A stretch of DNA of 64,000 bases from assembly GCF_963678635.1 (NCBI RefSeq), contig NC_087062.1, positions 40,471,676 through 40,535,675 of the forward strand. The letters are read 5' to 3'. Below are positions 26,901-39,400 of the stretch, one piece after another. The position numbers and the translations under genes are program-made. Position 1 is the first letter of the stretch. The number at the start of each line of letters is the position of its first letter. The stretch comes from Symsagittifera roscoffensis. Lineage: Eukaryota > Xenacoelomorpha > Acoela > Convolutidae. Below the pieces are notes generated by a model. The model saw nothing but the letters and a program-made list of their open reading frames with translations, was not told the origin of the DNA and did no database searches.

Positions 26901-29900
26901 TTTGACGCAAATCTATTCAAACTCCAAGTGTTCTAGAAAATCCATTCTCCTAACCTGTTCGTTCCACCTGACAAATTCGTCCTCCAACTTGCCCACCAGC
27001 AACTGTGCCGACTCTATAGTCTCCTCGGCCCTCTTCACATCCATCTCCAGCTGCGCAGCCTCCGCAAGTCCCTTGTTCAGTCCCGCCTTCTTCTCACTTA
27101 TCACTGAAGTCAGTTCTCCCAGATCGGATTCCAGTTTGATCAGCTGGCGTTTGTATTGGGACAGTTCGTCTTCTAGTTGACGCGCTTCTTTTTCAAGTGG
27201 TTGCACCTGAAATTTTTCAATATTTGCCCTTTTTTTTTTACTTTTGAAGACAAAAAAGCTTCAAGCAACCAGAAAACTTTTGAATATGTAACTGATTTTG
27301 AAGATCTTTTGAAGAACTCAAGGAATTGAAAGCCGATGAACTATGTTACCTCTTAAGCCACTATCACGCACATTGAATTATTCTTACCATCATTTATTTA
27401 TGCTCATCTTCACCCATTTTACACTGAATACTTAAAATCAGTAGACTCAAAATGGCGACGAAGAGCCAAAAACTGAACAAGGGCAAGCATCAATACTTTT
27501 AGTTTAACGAAATAATTCATGCCATGTGAAAAAACTTCAACTGCTGTCATTTCCCACATTAGTTTTAGATCTTCAAACTTAGGAGGTAAATCATCGTCAA
27601 TTTTCCGTAAATTAGGATGAAATGGAAGTGACTGACCTCGATGTACACGTCTGAGAATCTGAGCTGAGCATTCATCCACTTCCACAGAGGCACGATGGCA
27701 GAGGAGCTCCTCTTGACCTTTTCCTCCTCGAAGGAAGCCGAGTGCTGGGACATGAAGTTGCGCACCTTGTCCTTCCTCTCCTTGGAGAACATGCTGCTCT
27801 CGAAACTGTTCACGTCTTCCTTGAACGTCTTACTCATCAGGAAACTAGAAAAACACATGCGCAAGCGCATATTTTAACTTGTAGTGATTCAATGACATGA
27901 AGAACTACTTATTGAATAGATTTAAACATCATTACAAATAAAAAAAAATTGTATTGAAAATAAATTGATTCGTTAAGAACTCAACTCATAAAAAAAGTAG
28001 CTTACTTTTACATTTATCATTGAAATCAATCACGATCTGATACAATTGATATGGACATTATCCGCCTACATCAGAAAAAAGAGCAACTTCAAGACAAAAA
28101 AGTATTTATTTTTACAAACACTCAACTTTATTCTGAACTTTACCTTTTGATGGCATCCCAGGATGTGTCATGTCTTCCGAGGACCATCAGCACTCCAGTC
28201 ATCACCCGAGTGAGCACCTCCGGAGGAGCCTTCATCGACTTAATCTCCGCTATGGCAGAGGACGAAATGTTACTCACTGCCCTTTTGGCTTCTTCCAGGG
28301 CAGGTTTGACCCTGTCTAGTTTGCGATCCACTGCTGCTTTGCGGTCAACGGCAATAGACTCTTTGGACGCCAGTTGAGATGTGAACTCTTCGACTTTAGA
28401 CTTCTTTTCAGAGGCACTCTGAAATCATCGCTCGATTTTATGTAAATTTCATAAGTTCATATTTCACACGGAGGCAAAGCTGAGCTTCGCATGCTTTGCG
28501 ATATAACTCAAACCAATGAAACACAAAGAAGTTTAAAAAAGAAAAATGTTTAAAACAACTAGGGCTACCAAAATTTAAATTTCCGTACGTATCAATAGAA
28601 ATCCTTCTAAGCAAACATGCCTGAAATATGAATACTAAACTAGCAACGGAACAAAATTTATGAAGAGGAAACAAAGCCGACAACCTTTGAGCATACGCAA
28701 TTTGAACCAATTTTTCAAAAAATCTTAAAAGTTTTAGGTCCCTCTCGAAGCTACAATCAGCAACACTTGCACTTGCAATGAAAATTAACAGCGCAAGCAT
28801 AACCCGTGATGTGACAATGAAGCCGACAATCTTTGAGCAGACACTAGTTGAGCCGAAAAAAAATTATTTGTATAAAAAAATTCAGAAGTTTCAAGTCCCC
28901 CCTGAAGCAACATTGAACAAAACTTGCATTTGCAAAAACAATGAAAGCTGCTTACAGCACAAGCAAAATCCGTGGTATGGCAACTAAGCCGGCAAAACTT
29001 GAGAAAACAAACGAAAATCCGGTAATTCAAGTTTTGCAGGCAACAAAATTTTAATTGCATATGCTGCAAAAGCAAGGTCCGACCGGCACTCGAACTCCTG
29101 AACTTAGGTTGCAAGGCGACCGCCGCGTTACCTCTAGACCAAACCGAAGCTGGTACAGGAGTTCAACAACGATTTTAAGTGATGAGCTGTACAGCTCGTA
29201 TGTTGGTCCTTTTTCTTGTGGATAACTTAAGAATAACCAGAAGTCAAATAAACAAGAATAGCCGATTGCAGTGGAAGTAGAACAGAATGCTCCGACCGTA
29301 TCCTTAGAAAAATGCAGTTTTTTGTGCGTGGTGCGATAAAAGGACCTGACGAAAATTTAGAACTTAAGTTTATTCGACAGTAACAGTAAATAAGGCAAAT
29401 TGGGCATAAGTTTTGACGAAAAATGAAAAGAAAAACAAAAAAATTACGAAAATATTACAACTATTTTGAATTTTTTGCAGACTTTTTGGCGTTTATGAAG
29501 TTTTTTTATTCCCAAGACGGCACTGAAAAAATTTTCTGATAATAATTTTACAAAAGTGACATTAAAATTTCATGGCTTATCTCCATATAAAACGTCTGCT
29601 AGCTTGATTTACTCGCTCGCAATTCAATTAAAACTCACTAAAATTTTACACAATTTTTCTTGACACTGGGACAACTTTTGAAAAAAAAAAACTAAAAATC
29701 GTTCGCATAAGAGCTGATAAAGCTATTTTATGATATATCACTCTTACAATTCCGATAATTATTTGTGGTAACTTCTCGTGGTTGAGAACGAAATAAGCCT
29801 TCTCGCTTGCTTTTCTCGCTGAAAATTTTAAAACTTGTTCAAAATCAAAACTTATTAACCTCTTTTTCTCAAAACTGGGACAATAGTTTGAAAATTTTTT

Positions 29901-30297
29901 CAATATTGTTCGAATCACGACTAACAGGGCTTTAATATGATATATCGTTCGACCCATTCCGATTATTATTAGTGGTAACTAATTTTGCATGGAGAGAAGA
30001 AAAAAAAGAAGACAAAACGCATCCGAACGCAAAACTCCTCCCCATTTTTTAAATGGTCGGAACAAAAAAAGGAAGTTGTTAAGCTTCAGTAATAAAGTAA
30101 GATTTATATGAAAAATTGTTCTCGACAAAATTTAGTTCCAGATTACAAGACGCCTGCTCTCGCAAGTTTAATTAAGACCAAAAAATGATTCAATAGGACT
30201 TCGGGTGACACCGTAGAGAAAAATCATGCCCAAATAGGACTTTGAATATATTTTAAATAGCATTTATATAGATATATAGATAGATAGAATAGATAGA

Positions 30298-30342
<45 letters not shown>

Positions 30343-30351
30343 ATAGATAGA

Positions 30352-30406
<55 letters not shown>

Positions 30407-33400
30407 TTTCTGTGCAGGTGTTTTCTTATGAAAAAAAACTAATTTAGCTACAAAACAATTGAAAAAAAACCATACACGCCAGCTTTTTTTATTTTTTACC
30501 TGCATGGATAGTGTGATCTGTTCTAGCGCGGCATTGGTCTCTGTCTGCTTGATTGACAGCTGTTTTTTCTTCTCAGCTGCCTCAACCTTCAGAGTATCCA
30601 CGTGCTCCTTTGCCCCTTTCAGCTTACCCAGGCCTTGCTAGAACAAAATTCCATTATACATTTTACGCGGCGATACTAGATAATTAGACGTGTCGAACGT
30701 TTCTTTGATGCATTAAAATTTGAAAAATGCGTTTTTTACAAAGAGAATTTCAAAATTTGAGGGTAGGAAGAGGTTTAAGCGAAGAGTACAAGGTTGTTAC
30801 CAATCGACGTGGAAGCCTCAGCAGCTTTCATTCGGCATGTCGTTTTTTCTTACCAGACGAACAGTATTTTGTCATTTAAGACCGTTAAAATTGAATAGTT
30901 TATAGAAAAAAGATGACCAAATTGCTTAACTGACCCCTAGGTACTGGACCCTGTGGGATATGCTGGCCCGTTTGTTCTCGTAAACTCTCGCGTAGTTCTC
31001 AATCAGAGTGCAGTAGCGTCTGGGAGTGGCTATCAGGTTATGAATCATCTCGCCTAAATCACAGAAAGGCCGGATTAGTTTCAGAAGCTACAAACAGCAT
31101 AAACTGTTCGATCCTTCTGAAAACCGTTTTTATCGATCAAAAGAAAAAATCCTAAATAACGTCCTCCATTTGGTTTGAAATACAGCTATCAAAAATGCCA
31201 ATGATTTTGAAAATTTTTTCAACCAATCAAAGCACCAGGAATTTTCCGAAAATAATAACTTTGAAGCCCTAGAAAAGATGAAAGATAGAACTCACATCCG
31301 GGAGGTAATTTGAAGAGTGAGTCCTGATTCTGCCCTCCATCCTCCCCATCTGTTCCTGCTGATGCCTTGCCGCCCCCACTGTGTCTACCCAGTTCGTCGA
31401 CACTCTTGTGGATCTGCACGAGGGCATCAACTACACTTTCACTAGTGGCTGACTGCTCCTTGATCTCGTGCTTCTCAATCAACATGCGCGTCAACTGTAA
31501 ACACCAAAGGAATATGAACAGTAAAAGATTCGCAACGGTTTTTCCTGCAAATCAGAACAGCTCATGTGTTGGTCCTATCCCTCGTGTTTAAATGGGCTTC
31601 GTGATAGATTTATGAAAAGCAAAACAAATCACATTTTGTTTTAAAATATCAGCAAGGAATAACTATTAAATCAAAAATTTAAAATCTTTTTCAATTTTCG
31701 TTCAAATCTTTCCACACATCCTGATGATGTTTCTCCCTTTCCTAAATAAATGGCTACACCCTCAAGCTTGAATTCTTTTTGAGGGAAATATTAATAAATC
31801 AGACCCCAGCATAATGCTAAGAGGTTATCTGCCGCTTTTTTCAGCTACTACTCACACTTCGCATGGACTGCTGTCTCCATTCGTTCATCCACAGCACAGT
31901 GCAGCACTTGTAGAGGGAAGGGTTGCTCTCACACATGCCCACAAACTCGCTTCCACTGCAGTCTAACAAGAGCACCACGTGTAGATTGGACTGGACTCTC
32001 AGGGCGAAGAAGGAGTGGATAGTTCCTTGGTATCCTTCCTCCGAAGCACGCTCTCTGAACAAAAAAACACAATCACGTAAATCTGCGTTTAACTACGTGA
32101 AAAAATTCAAACCAGAAAACGCGGATCCAACAAAAAAACATCCGTGAAAACGCAGCCAAATCGCATCGATACAAAAAAGACCCCAGGGTTCTATTTTGTC
32201 CAACCTCGACATTTCAATGAAATCATCGTTCAGATATTTCGTAAAATAGGCTCAGCTTACTGCCTATTTTAATAATAATGTTATTTATGTTTATTCAACA
32301 TCCAGGCACCTGAGAGGTGTGAGGAGTGGTTCCAGTTCCTCAGGGGTGTACAGTCCTGCCACCTCCCCTGATGCAAGAATGCTATTGATGTATTCCAAGA
32401 AATGGCTGTCAATCAACTGCCAGTCCTCCAGGATAAACACAAGATGTTCGCCTTCTATCGCTGCTTTTTGCATACACTGCAAACAAAGCAAAACAATATA
32501 ACCAAGGAAAATTTAAAAACATTTAAATATTTGGGTATTCGTCATGCTTCGAAAACTTTTTTGAATTTAACAAAACGGAGGAAACAAAAAAAGGAAAATT
32601 CCTTTTTATCAACAGGTAAGCTTTTCCACAATAACAATAGAAACCTTGCAAACAAAAATCAACTTACGAGAAATTTCATCATACCCAGATTCAGGGGCGG
32701 ATCCAGGATTTTCTCGAGGGGGGGCGGATTTTCGAAAAATTTTCCAAAATTTTGACGACCTTTTTTTTTTTTTAGGTCGACCAAATTGATTTTTTGAGCT
32801 CTCCCAAAGCACTGTTTTGCGCCTATTTTGGCAAAATTTTCTGCGCCGCAGGCAAATTTTTGAAAAAACAGTCAAAAAAGCCGTTTTTGGGCACTTTTTG
32901 AAAAATTTTGACAAAAAAATTGCGTTTTTTTTTGGCGCGCGCTGCCCCTCAAAGTTAGTATATATTGGCGCCGAAGGCGCCTTTAGAAAAATTTTAGGGT
33001 CGGTCCGCCAAAAATGGATTTCTGAAAAAGTATCAAAGGGGGGACCCTTTGGGTCGGCAGGGGGTCGAATCCCTGAGGGGGGGGGGCGTCCGCCAAACCC
33101 CCCCCCCCCCCCCTAAATCCGCCCCTGCCCAGATTGCAGTTTAAAAGTTTCAACCCTTCATGATGGGACCTAATTATCGCAATTAATAACAAATGCTAGA
33201 ATTTATTTCCTGTTCCAGACAAAACAATTTCAAATTAATTGCTGAATCTTGATTTAAATTCCATGCAGAATGACATCTGAAACGAAGAAAAACATTACTC
33301 GATGAAGAGAACACAACAGAACGAACGGCTTTGAGGTCATTCTTGAACTGTTTGAGTCCATAGTTCCTGGATATCTTGGGCGAGAATATCTGCATGGCGT

Positions 33401-36400
33401 GCATGTTGGCCACTACGTGTACTGTTGACCTCCTGCCTACCCCACTCCTGCCTGCCATCAGAAGAGCCCCTCCTGGCATGCTCAGGGCGACATCCACTTT
33501 GCTCATCGTCTCCAGCACCTGCAGATACCAATACAAAATATGGAACTGGTGAGTAGGCTCATCAAGCTCAATCAAGGAATTATAGTACGGTAAATTCTGC
33601 CTAAATCTGCATGCAGGGGCGGATCTAGGATTTTCTCGATGGGGGGGGGCGGATTTTCGAAAAAATTTCCAAAATTTTGACGACCTTTTTTTTTTTTTAG
33701 GTCGACCAAATTGATTTTTCGAGCTCTCCCAAAGCACTGTTTTGCGCCTATTTTGGCAAAATTTTCTGCGCCGCAGTCAAATTTTTGAAAAAACAGTCAA
33801 AAAAGCCGTTTTTGGGCACTTTTTGAAAAATTTTGACAAAAAAATTGCGTTTTTTTTGGCGCGCGCTCCCCCTCAAAGTTAGTATATATTGGCGCCCAAG
33901 GCGCCTTTAGAAAAATTTTAGGGTCGGTCCGCCAAAAATGGATTTCTGAAAAAGTATCAAAGGGGGGACCCTTTGGGTCGGCAGGGGGTCGAATCCCTGA
34001 GGGGGGGGGGGCGTCCGCCCCGCCCCCCCCCCCCTAAATCCGCCCCTGTCTGCATGCATGAGCTTTACGTTAAAAAAACCGAAAAAAAAATCCTTATTGT
34101 TTCAATTTCATCATCGAAGCATGCAAAAAAAATCAAGGTTTATGCTTGTTTCACCAACTTAAAATATGCACTCGATGTCATATTGCACGAAAACAGTGGA
34201 GGCAAAAATACTATCATCAACTTTAATTGGGGTACTTAATCAGTTAGATCAAAGTTTACTAAAACCGACCTCAGAAAATATGCTCAAGTTCAACTCCTTG
34301 TTATCTCGCTCGTACATTTCGATTCCCCTCTGCACAATCTGCATGTAACTGTCTTCAGGCAAGTATCCCACACTTTTGCCATAATTAGGCATATCGCTCG
34401 CCAATCCGACTCCCGCTTTAGATGTAAACGTGGAGTAGAACCTTTCTTGGAGCTTATGCGATATTCTATCAACTGAGTTTAGTCTTGCACATTGGTCCAG
34501 CGCTCTCAGGAACTGAGTGCGACTTTCCTCTCCTACAAGTTTGTCCATGAAGAGACGACATCCCATGAAGGCCCATGCTATGACTAGCTCATCCGGGTCA
34601 TTTGAGGCCGCCTGCTGGGGACTGGAAGCGAATCGTTTCAGACTGGTAACCCACTTTGTGAGGTCACGAGGGTTGAACTGATAATGGCTGTGTTCGTCAC
34701 TTTTGTAATTGTTCTTCAGCTGAAAAGCAGCCAATATTTTTTTAACCTCAGAAATTCGAATCTATTACTTAAAATTCAAAGAATTTCAGATTTTTATGGT
34801 GTCCTAAATTGTTTGGAAAAGCAAAATTTTGCCGCGACTCGGGATCGAACCAAGGACCTTTAGATCTTCAGTCTAACGCTCTCCCAACTGAGCTATCACG
34901 GCTTGACTACGATAATCGGATTTACAAATAGAAACAGATGACATTGAAAATTACCAAGTTGAGTTTCTTTTAAGTAGACCATCAAGATTGCTATATTAAA
35001 ATACTAAAGCTCACAGCTGGAAAACATCAAATTCACGTTCATATCATTATCAATTACGAGTGAAACACATACCATTTTGTACAGATCCACAGTACTCTTG
35101 GCCATCTGTGAGTGGAATCCAGACATCATTCCAGGAAAGATATGTTTGAAGTATATCTCCAAAATGGACACCAACTCTTCGTTGCTCGGATACCCCATAG
35201 ACGCCACCCGGACTATACTGGTAAAGCGGGATGTGAGTTTGTGTCTGCCCATGGAAGAGCTGTCAATCATAGTCGCCACTATTTGGATGCCCTCGAGACC
35301 CACCCACTCCAGGTTGGAATCGTAGAAACCTTTGTACGTCAACACCTGAAAAACGTTTTTGTATAAGTGAAAGGATTCGGTGATCGAAAACTGCTCACGA
35401 CAAGTTTCAATAACCTTATTTCAATGACGAAGATTATTTCATGAGGTTTGGTGTGATAAAAAAAATGGTTTCTCAGGTAAAAATAACCATAGAGAAACTA
35501 ATTATTAATGAAGCCCAGTTCAACAAAAAATACACAATTTTCTGATCCACATTTACGATCCTTTAACTTACTTGTTGCAAGAAAGCGATGAGCTGACTGG
35601 TCGCCCATTTATCTGGTTTGGGTAAGTTGATGTCCTTCAAGTACAAAATCATCCTTTCAGCTTCTTTTGGTCTGTACACTCTTCCAGTATTTGTACTTAT
35701 CATCAAACAGCTCTGATTCAATTTCTGCAAAATGTGCTCGGGACTGGTTTGTGCAGAACAGTAAACTGCTGCAATTTGAACTGATCTCAATTGGGCGAAG
35801 CAGTGATTTAGCATAACACTTTTCCCGCAACCTTCTGGGCCAATGAGGATGAAAGGCTGTTTCTGGTTAGTTTGAAGCCAGAGGTTGAAGTTGTCCAGGT
35901 TCGCCAACGTGTTACGAGTAAGGACCATGGGAAGTTTGCCCGAGGCCTCGTAGTCGTCTGAGATCTCGTCGGATATTTGGTCATCCCTGTAAGACTCGAC
36001 ACGTGCGAGCATTTTGTCGAAGAAGAAATTCGTGGGGTCAGAGCCGGGCACACGAAACCCAATCGTGTTCGAAACCTGAAATGAATCCATGGCCTTCAAA
36101 ATTCCAAAGTCAGGCATTAAATTTTGAAATTGTCACTTTATTCCAGCAAAAATATGAATGAGCATAAACTCGTTTCATATTTCATCATTTAAAGCCATTA
36201 AAGCTGAACGCACTCCAAACGATCACTCCAAATCTTAATACCTCGCGCATGAACCCTTCTTTGTCCTTGACGTTTCCGAGAAAACCTTTGAGTAGTGCAG
36301 TCTTGAACTCCTCCTCGGAAATCATGCCTCCCTCTAGTGACGTCAGAGGCACCAGATGGGAGAGTCCATTGAAGATCAGCCCAGTTAAAGATACCTGACA

Positions 36401-39400
36401 AAATGAACTGGATCAGTTGTCTCTATCTAAGGTAATTGAAAATTGAGCAGTCAACTTTAAAAGAGCTTAAAACTTTATTTGAAACTCTGTAATTATTTGA
36501 GTTGAATAATTACCAATACAGTAACTAAAATTCCTCTTGATACAGAAAAAGTCCTATTTTCATCTAAAGAAAAATGAATATCAAAACTGAAATTATAATG
36601 ATGATAAAATCGTTTACGAGACGGAGCAATTAAATATTCTAGCTAAATTTCGTTGGTTAGTATTATAGCGCTGTTTCAGATTTTCAAGCCAACGGCCTGT
36701 TTTCAGGTGCCACTGACGAAAAAAAAAATTGAAAAATGTCAAATAAAGCAAACCAATTTTTTTGTACACCAATGAAGTTCTGTTGCTACCTACTAACCTC
36801 GAGGATTGAGTCGAACTTCTTGGCCACTTGTAGGGCCGGATAGAAGTGGTCTCCGATCAGAGCTTCTAGATCTCTCATCGTCTGCTGACTAGAGGGAGAC
36901 GAGCAGTGGCGAGACAGCCAGGATGCTACCACTGCTTTTTCATTCACGTCTTCATCGCTGAAAAAATTTAAGCGCCTCAAATTGTTCAGCCATGAGAAAT
37001 TCGCTTTCGAATTCGTGCTTTACCATATTAATCTACGAACAACGCCTTTTTATTCAGTTTCAAATAAAATGACCAGCTATTTGACATTGACACCAAAAGC
37101 ATACCAATAAAAAAAATCACCTTAGTTATTCCTTTGAAATAACTTATTTTTATCGAAAAAATTAATAAATATAAGATTTTGTTTCAACTTAAATGTACCT
37201 TAAGAATATCATGCCCATTCGAGATATGGTAGCAGGGGATGCGCAACTAAGGTCATGCGTCTCAAACAGGAAGTTCACATTGGGTCCGAACTGGATTCTC
37301 TCTCCCGAGGGCATAGTCAGCAATCGGTTGTCGTCCAGAACCTAAGTAAAGTTTCTCAAAATATTCTACCACTTTTACCAATATTCTACCATTTTTAGGA
37401 CCAACTTCGATGATCGAAATATTGGTGACAAAATTTTTGAAACCTTGCTGAAGATATGGACTACCTGAGAACAATACATACAAGTACAGTGTTAAAAAGA
37501 TGTTCAATTACCCCACGCTAGTGGTAGGCACTACCTACTCCGTCGAAGGCCAATGACACTGGACTAAACAAAGGACGAGACGACGACAACAACAACAGCA
37601 ACTACAAAAAAAATCCCGCAGATAAAAGGTAAAAGATTGATCATCAGCGACCATTTTTCTTCACACAGAGGCAAAGCGAAGCTTCGCACCACTTGCGAAA
37701 CGAAACAAGAAAGCCGCTAAGTTGCAATAAATGAAAAAAAAAACTCGAAAATAGCCGACAGACAGTTGGAAAACGGCCAACGAACGCAAGTAGACAGGAA
37801 AAAAATTACTGACTTGTAAAAATCCAAACTTTCGAGTTTCCAAAAAAAATTTAAGGCTCTATAAAACTCCAGAACACTTTATGATTGGCATTTTTTCGAT
37901 AAAATTAATCCAATTTGAAAAAACTGGAACAATAATCAAAATTTTTACCTCGCTGGGAAACCTAAAAAAAAATTCTATTTTCGAAGCTAGGAGTCAATCA
38001 CTTTATTTGTGACTTAAAGACTTCAGCAGATCGATAGTGGAGTTTGCCTTCCTATTAAAAAAAGAACTGAACTAAAAATACAGAAGTCAAACCCCGAAAA
38101 AGTAAGTTTGACCCTTAAAAAGTCAAAAAAAAATCTACCAAAGGAATGAAGCTAGTGTTGAAATAAAAACATGCCAAGATAACTCAATCTGGAATTGGAA
38201 GAAATCTTGCCAAGCAGTAACAAAGCCGCAAACACCGTACCAAAAAGCCGAAAGAAAAAATTAAAAAGACATTTAAAAACAATATTAAGATCTCTCACCA
38301 TCAAAACACATACACACACACATACACGCAAACAAATTCCGCTCGTCGAACAACGCAATATGAAGCCCTTAAACCGATATAACCTTAAAGCTGGGTAAAT
38401 TTTAAGAAAATTTCATAAAATTTTTTGACAAAGAAAACATTGAAGCTTGCAGCAAAATAAAACCAAAATGAAAGCTCTCAAACATGTTAATAAAACAAGC
38501 AGTATTGAATGCAGTTTAAAACACAATAAAAAAGATTAAAACACAATAATTACACAATTACTTCAGATTGTTTATTTTAACCTAGTTGATTACAACTGCT
38601 TTAAGCCCGTTAAACGAATGATAAGCAGAGATTTTCAAACTCATTTTAAGCCGAGACAAAATTGGGCCATTATTACTTTTTTTTTCGGCAAAACATGTTT
38701 ATTTTATACAGTTTCTCGGTTAAATAACATGTCCAAGGAATTATAACATAGTAACACGTATGACTACATTTTTCTTTGCATTTGTCTGATTTCTTAATGT
38801 AATAAATTCCATGTTTTTACGCAGCCTCTACCCGCTGAATCTTTGCTCTTTTTATTGTTCGATCAACTCTTTATTTCTATCTGTTAAGTTCTCTTGTTTC
38901 TGCGCAGCTTAAATTTCCGAAAACTGCGCTCTATGTTATATGGGATAAGCCTAAAGATTTGATGAATAAACTAAATAGAGTAAAATTCAATTTTACGCTC
39001 TTTCTCTTTTTCTCCCCACCTCACAGTAACATGAATTTTAAGGTGTAACGAGTGGTTTTACAAGGTTAATTATGAATACCAAATATGTTTATCATAGCCT
39101 AATTCGTCCCTATGTCAATTTTGATAGCAACTGAACAAGGTTAATAAAACTTTTTTTTTGTAAAATTTTGCAGGTGGGGGGGGGGGAAGTAAAAAGAGCC
39201 CAATTTTGTTATTGGTATCGTTAATAAAATATCGTTTAGAGGATAAATGAAGACATGTGAAAATAGAAGTGGCTTCTAGACGCGGGATTGGAAGCCGTAT
39301 CGTTAACCAGCACCCTATCTTGCATTCTACAATTTTGGAAGATTCGTTGAGAAGCTAACTGAAGGTATCATCAAAAATCCACTTATCAGTCCACATGAAG

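Noticed and set aside
36242-36394. A possible one-base frameshift in exon 15 at a short G run.
   Set aside because: On recounting, the exon is 153 nt and in frame; the first count was an error.
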